Assembly: GCF_958450345.1 (NCBI RefSeq)
Contig: NC_088783.1
Coordinates: forward strand, 56,458,395 to 56,522,394
Source of the DNA: Calliphora vicina
Lineage: Eukaryota; Arthropoda; Insecta; Diptera; Calliphoridae
Reading direction: 5' to 3'
Length of the DNA stretch: 64,000 nucleotides
Positions 1-10,511 of the stretch are shown piece by piece. The notes under the pieces are model-generated. The model had not been told where the DNA came from. It ran no database searches and worked only from the letters and a program-made list of their open reading frames with translations. Made by a program: the position numbers and the translations under genes. Each line of letters begins with the position of its first letter. Position 1 is the first letter of the stretch.

Positions 1-1680
1 TTTAGCAGGAAATTTTCTATAGAAAATGTCCCTGTTTTAGCAGGAAATTTTCTATAGAAAATGTCCCTGTTTTAGCAGGAAATTTTCTATAGAAAATGTC
101 CCTGTTTTAGCAGGAAATTTTCTATAGAAAATGTCCCTGTTTTAGCAGGAAATTTTCTATAGAAAATGTACCTGTTTTAGCAGGAAATTTTCTATAGAAA
201 ATGTCCCTGTTTTAGCAGGAAATTTTCTATAGAAAATGTCGCTGTTTTAGCAGGAAATTTTCTATAGAAAATGTCCCTTTTTTAGCAGGAAATTTTCTAT
301 AGAAAATGTCCCTGTTTTAGCTGGAAATTTTCTATAGAAAATGTCCCTGTTTAAGAAGGAAATTTTCTATAGAAAATGTCCCTGTTTGAGCAGGAAATTT
401 TCTATAGCAAATGTCCCTGTTTGAGCAGGAAATTTTCTATAGCAAATGTCCCTGTTTGAGCAGGAAATTTTCTATAGAAAATGTCCCTGTTTGAGCAAGA
501 AATTTTCTATAGAAAATGTCCCTGTTTTAGCAGGAAATTTTCTATAGAAAATGTCCCTGTTTTAGCAGGAAATTGTCCCTAGTTTAGCAGGAAATTTTCT
601 ATAGAAAATGTCCCTAGTTTAGCAGGAAATTTTCTATAGAAAATGTCGCTAGTTTAGCAGGAAATTTTCTATAGAAAATGTCCCTAGTTTAGCAGGAAAT
701 TTTCTATAGAAAATGTCGCTAGTTTAGCAGGAAATTTTCTATAGAAAATGTCTCTAGTTTAGCAGGAAATTTTCTATAGAAAATGTCCCTAGTTTAGCAG
801 GAAATTTTCTATAGAAAATGTCTCTAGTTTAGCAGGAAATTTTCTATAGAAAATGTCCCTAGTTTAGCAGGAAATTTTCTATAGAAAATGCCTCTAGTTT
901 AGCAGGAAATTTTCTATAGAAAATGCCGTTTTAGAAGGAAATTTTTTATAGAAAATGTCCCGGTTTTAGAAGGAAATTTTCTAGAAGGAAATTTTCTATA
1001 GAAAATGTCCCTGTTTTAGCAGGAAATTTTCTATAGATAATGTCCCTGTTTTAGAACGAAATTTTCTATAGAAAATGTCCCTGTTATAGAAGGAAATTGT
1101 CTATAGAAAATGTCCCGGTTTTAGAAGGAAATTTGCTATATAAAATGTCCCGGTTTTAGAAGGAAATTTTCTATAGAAAATGTCCCGGTTGTAGAAGGAA
1201 ATTTTCTATAGAATATGTCCCTAGTTTAGCAGGAAATTTTCTATAGAAAATGTCCCTAGTTTAGCAGGAAATTTTCTATAGAAAATGTCCCTAGTTTAGC
1301 AGGAAATGTTCTATAGAAAATTTTCTTTATAAAACGTCCCTGTTTTAGAAGGAAATTTTGGATAGAAAATGTCCCTTATTTAGCAGGAATTTGTCAACAG
1401 AAAATTTCCCTGTTTTAGCAGGAATTTTTCAACAGAAAATGTCCCTGTTTGAACAGGAAATTTTCTACGGAAAACGTGTATTAATTTCTGAAAATTTTCT
1501 ATAGAAAATGTCCCTGTTCTAGAGGAAACTTTCTATCGAAAATGTCACTGTTTTAGCAAGATATTTTCTTTAGAAAACGTCTCTGTTTTAGAATGAAATT
1601 TTCTATAGAAAATGCCCCTGTTTGAATAGGAAGTTTTCTAAGGAAAACGTGTCCAAATTACTTAGAAATTGTCTATAGAT
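1..1680. repeat. 35-bp tandem satellite with TTTTCTATAGAAAA core
   Basis: About 47 head-to-tail copies of a 35-bp unit containing AGCAGGAAATTTTCTATAG and AAAATGTCCCTGTTT. The centre TTTTCTATAGAAAA is a perfect 14-bp palindrome. Variants group into blocks (…CCTGTTT up to about 570, …CCTAGTTT at 580-920, then a decayed zone with AGAAGG in place of AGCAGG), as expected for local amplification. Copies degrade towards 1680, just upstream of an ABCA exon at 1835, so the array lies in an intron of that gene. There are no unique spacers, so it is not a CRISPR array. The array runs off the left edge of the window. Confidence 0.97.
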
Positions 1681-1834
1681 CCAGATTGCATGCAATCGAT
1701 AGGACTGAATGATATCTTACGTAGAACACTTGGATTAGAAATTGAGCAATATTAACAAGATTTCTAAAATAAAACCATAAACTTTTTAATAAATAAACAA
1801 ATTTAAAAAAATCAACATTATATTTCTATTACAG

Positions 1835-4800
1835 TTTCGCTTGCATACCGGCCGTTCATGTCTTCGAAAAATGTTTCTCCGATTCAAGTGTGGCCATTGT
1901 TACCATATTCATCTTAAATGTCATCATACCCCTATTCACCATGTCCATTGTAGTGTTGCTGGGTGTTGTCGGCGACTCAGCGACCTGGGATGAATGGCGT
2001 TATTTCCTCAATCATCGTTTGTTCTTAATCTTCCCCCAGCATGCTTTGGGAGACGGTCTACTCGAAATATGTAAAAATTATATGGTGGCCTTGGTATTTA
2101 AACGCTATGACATAGATTCCTATAAAAATCCAGTAACTAGCGATCTGCTAAAGCCCCACTATATCTCGCTAACCATATTGGGTATAATATTTATATTGGT
2201 CAATGTCTTGCTAGAATCTGGTTTGCTGTATAAGTGTAAGGATAAATTGATGGATCGTTTGGGCGTTTTCCAAGCCAAAGAAAAGAAACATTTAGAGGAA
2301 TTGAAAATTGTCTCGATACAAAATTCCCTAAAGAGAAATGATAAGTTGGACAGTACGCCCGCCTTAAAGGTGGATAATCTGTGTAAATCATATGGCAAAA
2401 CTCAATATGCTGTATCGAATGTAACATTTTCGGTTAATGCCGGCGAATGTTTTGGTTTGTTGGGTAAAAATGGTGCTGGTAAATCGACCATATTTAAAAT
2501 GTTGTCGGGACAATTGCAGCCCACTGTGGGTCATCTTCAATATGAAAATGTGAGTTTTTTTTGTAAGATATTGTAAAGTCTTTTAAAATAATGTTTTCAT
2601 AATACTTTATTAGCCGGAAATTTCCTATTGCCCACAAACCAATACTTTGGATTCATTACTTACCGTTAAAGAATGCATAGAATTTTATGGTCGTCTGAGG
2701 CGCATTACCAACATACCCAAGGTAAGTTCACATTTAATTTTAAGTTTCACATTTAAATTTCTTTATTAATTAATACTCATTAACCATTATCTCCATGTGA
2801 ATGCATTCCGCTCGCTGCTGCGACAATATATTTATCTCCCCATGACTCAAACGAATACAATTTGTTTCCTTTAGCATAAATTCTTGTGGATTCTGGGTAT
2901 TATTTAAATCTCTAATTTGCATTATGGCGCTACGTGAGGAAGTCATTGCCTTGTCATAAACTGTAACAGTACAGTGTATGGGTTTTACTGTTTGTACACT
3001 GGCCAACCAAACCACCAAAAGTTCTTGTGTTAATGAATTCGGATTGTGTATATTGCCTTCTAGTTTTTCTTTAGTATTCAAAAGTGCTGACCATGATGTG
3101 CGACAGGCCATTATGAGAATGGGTAGATGCGAAGATAGCTGTTCGTAGGGTTTGGGTAGAAAGGCATTGTTTATGCAGAGACCTCTTTCGGTGGGTCGCG
3201 AGGAGCTGAAAGTGCAATTATTAAGATCGGTTGTTATTTAAATCGAACAGTGTCACAAGAAGAAGGCTGTCAATTCTATAGAAGAGTCTATAGTCAAGTC
3301 TATAAACAAGTCTATAGTCAAGTCTATAAACAAGTCTATAGTCAATTCTATAGAAAAGTCTATAGTCAATTCTATAGACGAGTATATAGTCAATTCTATA
3401 GACGAGTCTATAGTCAATTCTATAGACGAGTCTATAGTCAATTCTATAGACGAGTCTATAGTCAATTCTATAGACGAGTCTATAGTCAAGTCTATAGCCA
3501 TGTTGGTTAGAAATTTAGTTACTCTTAATTAAATTCTCGTCCCAAACTATTAACCGACAGCTCTAGAAAAATAGAAAATTAACATTAATTTCCAACCACT
3601 TACCTTTCATTCGCATCTCCTCCGTACGCCAAAATACCCAAACAAACATTCTTGCGAAAATCCAAGTTCGTCACATCAAATACCAACGTCGAACGTTTGC
3701 CAACATAAATCTCCTGACAAGGAACCCCAAAATCTTCACTATGATCACGCAAAAAATGCGACAATACAAAAGTAACACCTAGTGTACGTTGGCAAACACT
3801 TATAGGACACTGGACAGGTGTGCGATTTAAGGACAAAAGAGATTTACGTTTTTCCAAAGATTTACCGTCATCTTCTAAATCCTCCTCAAGATTATTATGA
3901 TTCTCCGAATTTTGGCCCTCTTTTAGGTGGGAGTGCGTAAAGTTGGAATTAAATTTTAAAAGTTCTTCCTTGCGTTGATTGATGAGATGTTCCTCTTCTT
4001 TGGATTGTTTGAATTTTTGGAAATTATTATAATGGTCGTATTTAGTGGGCTGCTGGAATTGGGTTCTTTCGGGGGCAGTGCCATTGGGTTTGATTTGCAA
4101 ACGATCACAGTCTTTACAGAAATTGGACATGATTTTTGTATATTTTCCAATAATTTTTTTTAAATCAAACGAAAATATAATAAAAAACTCTTGAAATTTG
4201 TATTTTATTACGGAAAAAAATTTATACTGACATTTATAATTGTATTACTGTTTGCTTTTCTTTTTCATTCGAAATTAGCTTGTTGCCAGCATTTTAGAAT
4301 CGTTTCAACTGGAATCGTATCGTGATGTTTTGGTGAAAAACCTAAGTGGTGGTAATCGCCGTAAATTAACCGTGGCCACTTCCTGCTGCGGCCGCACTTC
4401 AGTGGTGTTAATGGATGAACCCACCAGTGACATGGATCCGGTAACTAGAGCCATTGTCTATCGTACCATTGATGATTTGTTGGCCGAGAAGAGAGCCATT
4501 GTTTTGACCTCCCATTCAATATCGGAAATTGATGAAATATGTCATCGTATTGCGGTATTAAAAGAGGGACAAATGTTAACCTGCAGCAGCCCAGATAATT
4601 TAAAGGCTCAATATGGTGGCTACTATAATGTTACAGTGTATTGTGATCAGGATAAAATAAGTAATTTGGAGAAGGTAAATGAATTGAGATTAAAAAAGTG
4701 AAGTGGTTTGGAATTTCATAATTTTTTATTATCTTTTATAGGAAATACGCCGCAAATTTTTGGATTGTAAAGATTTACAACTTTATGCTCATTCCATTAA

Positions 4801-5897
4801 ATTTAGCCTTAGAGTAGAGAATCCTGTACATAATAGTGATAAAGCTAAAGAGGTAATATAATGCTGGATAGTTGCTTGTTTCAACAAATCACTTTGTTGT
4901 TAAAGTCGTGTCTATAGATGACTCCATACTCGAATCTATAGACGACTCTATAGTCGAGTCTATAGACGACTCTATAGTCGAATCTGTAGACGACTCTAAA
5001 GTCGAATCTATAGTCGAGTCTATAGATGACTATAGTCGAGTTTATCGACGACTCTATATTCGAGTCTATCGACGACTCTATAGTATAGCGTCGACTCTGT
5101 AGTCGAGTCTATAGACGACTCTATAGTCGAGTATTTATGACTCTATAGTCGAATCAATAGACGACTCTATAGTCGAGTCTATAAACGACTCTATAGTCGA
5201 GTCTATAAACGACTCTATAGTCGAGTCTATAAACGACTCTATAGTCGAGTCTATATACGACTCTATAGTCGAGTATTTATGACTCTATAATCGAATCTAT
5301 AGATGACTCTATAGACGACTCTTTAGTCGAGTCTATAGACGACTCTGTAATCGAATCTATAGACGACTCTATCGAGTCTGCAGACGAGTCTATAATCGAA
5401 TCTTTAAACGACTTTATAGACGACTCTATAATCGAATCTATAGACGACTCTGTAGTCGAATATATAGAGAACTCTATAGTCGAGTCTATAGACAGGTCTA
5501 CAGACGACATTGGTTGAATCTTGTTAGAATATCCAACATTTAACTTACAAATTGCTTATCTCAAAATCTTTTTATTTTCCAGAACGGCATTGACATCACC
5601 GAAGAATTGCAAAATAATCAGGAAACTATAACAACCGATACAACTACCTCAACGCCCCACAATCTAACACTCTCCGAACTCTTCCATGAACTACACGATA
5701 TGTCGCAACAAATTTCAGCCTCCATACGTTACGCCGTGAATAAATGTAAATTAGACGCTGTATTCGAAAGAATTATCGATAAAAGTGATGAGAAAATTAA
5801 GGCCAACGGTTACTCAGTACAGTCACCAGCCTTAGATGGTACGGCCTCAACGGGCTACATACACAATGGTTATATAGAAACGGAAACCGTGACATGA
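1835..5897 (+). CDS. ABC transporter subfamily A, C-terminal half (last TM segments and NBD2), spliced, partial
   Basis: Exons 1835-2549, 2614-2721, 4279-4674, 4742-4852 and 5583-5897 join in frame to about 548 codons and stop at TGA 5895-5897. Upstream exons lie outside the window. All introns are GT-AG; the first exon follows TTCTATTACAG and enters with one carried base. The first exon has membrane-like stretches (AIVTIFILNVIIPLF; ISLTILGIIFILVNVLL). NBD2 shows Walker A GLLGKNGAGKST, Q-loop CPQTN, signature LSGGN, Walker B VVLMDEP, D-loop SDMD and H-loop TSHS. The GGN signature and the layout are typical of full-length ABCA lipid transporters, which move lipids across membranes with ATP. 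The key catalytic residues are present. Introns carry satellites (1-1680, 3270-3500, 4915-5508) and a nested minus-strand gene. The particular fly ABCA paralogue was not determined. Confidence 0.93.
2770..4130 (-). CDS. Nested two-exon gene, 320-aa protein with Cys/His (DUF4729-like?) motif
   Basis: Coding exons 4130-3604 and 3205-2770 (minus strand) join at GAA-AG|C to give 963 nt, 320 aa plus stop. The donor is GTAAGT and the acceptor TTTCAG. The N-terminus has a Cys cluster (FCKDCDRL), then a charged Lys/Glu/Asn-rich region around residues 45-90, then CPISVCQRTLGVTFVLSHF with a following RDH, a C-x4-C…H-x4-H-like pattern that could bind zinc. It reminds me of insect DUF4729 proteins, but that is from memory and uncertain. 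The C-terminal half is well-structured, non-repetitive sequence. The gene sits whole within the ABCA intron 2722-4278, antisense to it. AATAAA (2767-2762) begins 2 nt after the stop codon, about 40 bp from the ABCA exon. Its own intron contains a 24-bp satellite. Function unknown. Confidence 0.82.
3270..3500. repeat. 24-bp satellite with CTATAG core, array 2
   Basis: Roughly nine copies of a 24-bp unit made of GTCAATTCTATAGACGAG plus TCTATA. It lies within the intron of the nested minus-strand gene and within an ABCA intron. Because 24 is a multiple of three and the unit lacks stops in some frames, both strands show long low-complexity open frames (about 80 codons) that are not genes. Confidence 0.95.
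4915..5508. repeat. 24-bp satellite with CTATAG core, array 3
   Basis: About 25 degenerate copies built from GAGTCTATAGACGACTC plus TATAGTC, in the last ABCA intron (4853-5582). Each half, GTCTATAGAC or GACTCTATAGTC, is a near-palindrome around CTATAG. Open frames here are artefacts of the repeat. Confidence 0.95.
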
Positions 5898-5899
5898 TA

Positions 5900-5934
5900 A
5901 ATAAAGTTTAGTGTTAGAATAATGAGGGAATAAA
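5900..5934 (+). terminator. Polyadenylation signals of the ABCA gene
   Basis: AATAAA at 5900-5905, 2 nt after the stop codon, and a second at 5929-5934. Either or both could direct 3' end formation. Confidence 0.6.
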
Positions 5935-6820
5935 AAACGCTAAAATTAGGCTGTGCCTTAATACATTTACTAATAGGTCAACAGAAATAAAATAATTTCG
6001 CTATTACGAGTAAAATTTATTTAATAAGACCATAAATAATTATGTGTATAAAATGTCTCAATAGAAAATTATGTTTTAATTAATTTCTTTCCATTTTAAT
6101 TTAAAGAAAAAAATGTCCAATATATGTACAGCTTTATTAAGATTAAGTAAGCCACTAAGCCCCCAAGCTATAAATTGAAAGAAGTCGGAAATGTAAAACT
6201 AGCTGTAAAACAATTCAAAACTATAGATAAGGTATCAAAATTTTGAAAAAACTCTTTTTATTAGAATGTGGCTTATTTTATTATATCTTTAGTCATTTTG
6301 TATTAACGTTTCATGGGTGTTTTCTTTATGTCTTTATTTTATTATTATTTTTTTGTTTATTTGTGTAAATGTTTTTAGTATTTAAATTTTGTGTAAAAAG
6401 TTTTGTAAATTTTTTTTGTTTGGTTAGGTTTTATTTGTTCTTTTCCAAATTATTTTTTGTTTAAGAAGAGCTGAGCTTTTTCTGAACTTACTGTGTTATT
6501 GTTTATTGGGACACTATTATTATAAACATATTTGTATTGTAGGTATTATATGACTTAAATTTAATTTAAACTCTTAAAAATACTATAGTATACTTAACTG
6601 TTCTACATTTTAAATAATATATAATTTATAATTTAATAAAAAAGACAAATATTTTATTAAAACAAAGATAGAATATACATATATAATTAAGAACTGTAAC
6701 TTCTGAATAATGGGTAAGTGCCGTGATTCTATGTTAAATTGAAAACTATTGCGTTATTTTACCACTAACCCTTACACACAGTGATCCATGATTGAACTGT
6801 TTTGCCGGTTAAAGTTAGTC
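5935..6820. other. AT-rich intergenic spacer, no gene seen
   Basis: Very AT-rich sequence with T-runs between the ABCA 3' end and satellite array 4. No supported reading frame, and no recognisable transposon end apart from the small hairpin element at 6853-6958. Confidence 0.6.
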
Positions 6821-6821
6821 A

Positions 6822-7567
6822 AGTCTGTAGATGAGTCTATAGTCAAGTTTATCAGCCCAATTAGGAATAAAAATTCCCCCGGTGTTTTTTTCCTTTTCAC
6901 ATTTTTCCTATTCAAATTCAATGGGAAAAAACGGAATTTTTTATTCATAATTGGGCTGTATAAATGATTCTATTATCAAGTATATAGACGAGTCTATAGT
7001 CAAGTCTGTAGACGAGTCTATAATCAAGTCTATAGACGAGTCTGTAGTCAAGTCTATAGACGAGTCTGTAGTCAAGTCTATAGACGAGTCTGTAGTCAAG
7101 TCTATAGACGAGTCTGTAGTCAAGTCTATAGACGAGTCCGTAGTCAAGTCTATAGACGAGTCTGTAGTCAAGTCTGTAGTCAAGTCTTGACTATAGTCAA
7201 GTCTATAGACTCGTCTATAGTCAAATCTATAGACTCGTCTATTCAAGTCTATAGACTCGTCTATAGTCAAGTCTATAGTCAAGTCTATAGTCAAGTCTAT
7301 AGACTCGTCTATAGTCAAGTCTATAGACTCGTCTATAGTCAAGTCTATAGACTCGTCTATAGTCAAGTCTACAGACTCGTCTATAGTCAAGTCTATAGAC
7401 TCGTCTATAGTCAAATCTATAGACTCGTCTATTCAAGTCTATAGACTCGTCTATAGTCAAGTCTATAGTCAAGTCTATAGTCAACTCTATAGACTCGTCT
7501 ATTGTCAAGTCTATAGACTCGTCTATAGTTAAGTCTATAGACGAGTCTATAAACGAGTCTATAATCA
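6822..7567. repeat. 24-bp satellite with CTATAG core, array 4, with internal inversion
   Basis: Units GTCAAGTCTATAGACGAG…TCTATA run to about 7185. After GTCAAGTCTTGACTATAGTC near 7180-7200 the pattern becomes GTCAAGTCTATAGACTCG…TCTATA, so the GACGAG half appears as its complement. The array is interrupted near its left end by a 106-bp hairpin element. It lies between the ABCA 3' end and the peptide-transporter terminal exons. Confidence 0.95.
6853..6958. mobile_element. MITE-like hairpin element inside satellite array 4
   Basis: The ends CAGCCCAATTAGGAATAAAA and TTATTCATAATTGGGCTG are inverted repeats of about 24 bp with few mismatches, enclosing some 55 bp. Satellite units flank both sides, so it inserted into the array. 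A possible TA duplication at the edges is not clean. Confidence 0.65.
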
Positions 7568-7677
7568 TATGTGTGATCCCTAATCACAGATTTAGCTTCT
7601 CTGCAAACATGTTATTTTTATTCCTAGAAAACGAACTCAAATTCAATACTCACATATTTGTAATAACTAAAAATATA

Positions 7678-7683
7678 TTTATT
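7678..7683 (-). terminator. Polyadenylation signal of alternative transporter 3' cassette
   Basis: AATAAA on the minus strand, 44 nt downstream of the stop at 7727-7729. Confidence 0.55.
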
Positions 7684-7726
7684 AGATAAAAAATAGGTAC
7701 ATATACACTTTTAAACAAAACTAATA

Positions 7727-8833
7727 TTAATCCATTTGTCGTTTTGTATAACGAGCTTGACGTGACTGCGTTTGGCTATGCTGCTCTGGCACTTGCGTTT
7801 GCTGATTAGTTCTAACAAAAACTGTATTTTCCACCTGCCGCGGTCTTTCAATTTCTTTCGGCTGTGGCTGCGGTGTTCCAGGTATAGGATTGTTGGGCAC
7901 ATAACGATAGGCCAACCACATGAACAGTATCATATCGACAAACATGAGACCGGAAAATAAGAAGAATTCACTGGCCTGGGAATTGAAAAATTTCAATTCC
8001 GCCACAATGACAACGATGACATTGCCAAAGGCCACTGTCAATAGCCAGCAGGCCTGTAAGACAGATTTCATGGTAACCGGAGACTGGGAATATGAAAACT
8101 CTAAACCCGTTACCGAAAACATAACCTCACCCAAAGTCATTACCACATATTGTGGTATAAGATATAAAATACTCATGGAATTGGGTTCGGTTACCTCTAT
8201 CATTTTCGAAACAATGTCACCATTTATTTGTCTGCCTATAATCAAGGAGTAAACACCACCATGTCTTAATTTCTGCTCATGCACCTTGACACTGTCTACC
8301 AAAACTTCATAAGTGGTGGCTCGTAACTCTATGAGTTTTCTATAGTTTGCCGGCTCATTGGATTCAACATCACTTGTCTTACTAACTCTCCACAAGATTT
8401 TGCGATTTGTATCTATGTTGGCTAAATTTCTAACTAAAGGTGCGGCCTTGGAAGATTTTTCTAATTGTTCTTCATATATTTGTATGGGTTGATCAGGATA
8501 ATCACTTTGTAGAAATATACTGTAGGCGGTGGTTTCGTTGAAGGTGTATGAACCGGCCGCGAATTTGGGACAGTCTGAAAAATTGTAATTTATAGTGGTT
8601 TTTTAAATATTTAATATGTTAAAATTACCTTCATTGGCTGTTTCGATTGTGTATGTCATGGCCAGCTTTTTTTGTTTCACTTTGATGTATTGATTGGACC
8701 AATAATCGATGCCGTTCAAATTAATTCCTGGCAAGTCCGTATTATTTGTCCTTATATTGTATTGACATCCAGGCACACCACTAAATACTCGTAATTGTAC
8801 AAAACCGGGAGAGGGTAGAACTGGATAGGTTTT
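7727..8833 (-). CDS. POT/PTR2 peptide transporter C-terminal cassette (two exons), probable alternative terminal exons
   Basis: Exons 8833-8629 and 8574-7727 (minus) join at GAA-G|AC and encode about 350 residues: an extracellular domain of about 190 aa, then TM10-12. Family landmarks are EPNSM, LIPQYVVMTLGEVMFSVTGL, EFSYSQSP, MKSVLQACWLL and ASEFFLFSGLMF. In SLC15 proteins the EFSYSQ segment holds a substrate/proton-site glutamate, which is present. The tail is cytosolic and Gln/Pro-rich. The first exon starts in phase 0 with AAAACCTATCC, exactly like the main terminal exon at 15506. The only upstream POT exons in the window belong to the gene at 14508-29797; the donor at 15962 is phase 0 and fits both. 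Joined to it, the protein would be 779 aa. Alternatively it is a tandem paralogue that lost its 5' exons. Confidence 0.85.
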
Positions 8834-9626
8834 CTGGAAGAAATTATTTATAAAAAATGTTGTTTTATATAAAATTAATATAATTATAGTTTAAGATCCA
8901 TGACGGACAAAAACTTTATTTAGTACATATTGTAGAATACATTGAGAGAATTAAAAATATTAATACCTATTTTATTTAATGTATAACTTCTAAACATCAA
9001 ACATTGTATAAATTTAAAGCCTGAATACCCTTATGTTTTATCAATTATCGATGCTAATTACATAAACAACTATCTCAAACCCACTGTGACGTCATCAGTG
9101 AGTTGCCTTACACAATAAACCAACAACAATTGCTGTTGTGCTCGTATGTTAAAGAGAGTTAAATATGTTTGCATGTAAGTGCATGTATGTGTTCATCACT
9201 TATTTACATACCCACCAATAAACAACAAACATATTGCAATGTGACGTCATTTTGTTTTGATTTACTAAGAAGAAGAGACAAAACTAACTGTTTCAACATT
9301 CCAAAGTGCAATTCTATCAATCAGTGTGTAAATGGTTGCGAATAAAACAAGGTGGATTAAAAATAAGTAAATTAAAGTGTAAACAAAAGATAATTAATAA
9401 TAAAAATGTGTTTGATAAAGAATTTAAATATAAATTTTAATGTTTGTTTAACAAATAAAACATAAAATATGAAATACCTACATAGTTCCATATTTTGTAA
9501 CAAAAAGTGTTAGTGTAGTCATCAAATGAAGGGGGCCAGACGAAAGAGAACTTGCTTGTGTAAGTAAGTACCTAATAATTAATAGATACTAGATTGTATA
9601 TTCTTAGTAATTTCAAGGACGTACAT
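8834..9626. other. Intronic/intergenic segment with two CRE-like palindromes
   Basis: No coding frame. Contains TGACGTCA at 9087-9094 and 9242-9249 within a relatively GC-rich, non-repetitive stretch (9060-9350), which could be a regulatory region. Confidence 0.45.
9087..9249. promoter_or_regulatory. Pair of CREB/ATF-type sites (TGACGTCA)
   Basis: Two perfect 8-bp CRE palindromes 155 bp apart (9087-9094, 9242-9249), about 250-420 bp upstream of the alternative POT terminal cassette on the minus strand. Function is inferred from the motif only. Confidence 0.4.
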
Positions 9627-10205
9627 TAGGGTGGTCCGATTTGTATGGACAAAATATTGTCGATATTGTGTCATCGATTTTTCGATAGCTTTTGGTATGA
9701 GAAAAATAAATTTCCACTACGAAAATTTTTTGACTTTTTCTCAACTTTTATTTTTTAAGGTTTTATTTAGTAGGAATAAAAAAAAATCGGCTGATTTAAT
9801 TTTTTTAACATTACCTTTCCAAGGGGAAATTATATCATAAAAACGATGGCGATAGCAGTTTTTCCCAAAAAAACCGCAAAAAGCAAATTTTGCGTACCTT
9901 AGTAAAGTGGAACTAAATAAAATAAGTCATACTTTTTTAAAAACCGTCTTATAGGTAATTCAAATTTTAATATTATGTTAGCTTGAAAACTATTTACTGT
10001 TATAAGTAAATAAGGCAAATAAGTTGCTAGTCAGAAACTTCAACATAGAAATGAGTTTAAAAGTTTAAAGAAAAAATCATGTTAATGATTTTTTTCGCCT
10101 CGAAAATTATTTTTTTGATATGTCGTAGTGGAACTTTTTTTCCACATGCCAAAAGCTATCGAAAAATCGATGGCACAATATCGATTGCTAACCCGACCAA
10201 CCCTA
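9627..10205. mobile_element. hAT-type MITE with ~110-bp inverted repeats
   Basis: Ends TAGGGTGGTCCG… and …CCGACCAACCCTA; the outer ~110 bp of each end, including ATCGATTTTTCGATAGCTTT, are inverted copies. Flanks ACGTACAT (9619-9626) and ATGTACAT (10206-10213) match 7/8, as for a hAT 8-bp target duplication. No coding capacity. Confidence 0.7.
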
Positions 10206-10511
10206 ATGTACATAAAATACATGTACATTAGGCATATAACTAATTTTGGTGAAATTTTTGGCATACCACCACGTGATGGCCAATGTTGTAACTAGCTGAC
10301 CCGGTGCGCTTCGCCTCCCCAATTAGAAGAAAGAAATAGTACTATCAAGTCTCACTTTGTGAATCTAATTGCAAATGTCTAATTTCATATTTCTGGGTCC
10401 ATTATTATAGAAAATGCAAAATTTGTTCCTAATTTTAAATTTTTAGGTTTATTATTATAAAATATTCGAAAAGTACCATTGCAATAAGGAAATAGTACCA
10501 TTGATTATCAC

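Noticed and set aside
1..1680. CRISPR-like regular repeats
   Set aside because: Head-to-tail satellite with no unique spacers, in a eukaryotic intron.
3250..7568. Several 75-157-codon open frames rich in YSQVYR, TIDESIDL or VKSIDES repeats
   Set aside because: They follow the 24-bp satellites, appear on both strands and in several frames, and have no splice or start context.
7727..8833. An independent second POT gene
   Set aside because: No TM1-9 exons exist between 8834 and 14507, and phase and acceptor match the main gene; an alternative cassette is simpler. Not excluded as a truncated paralogue.
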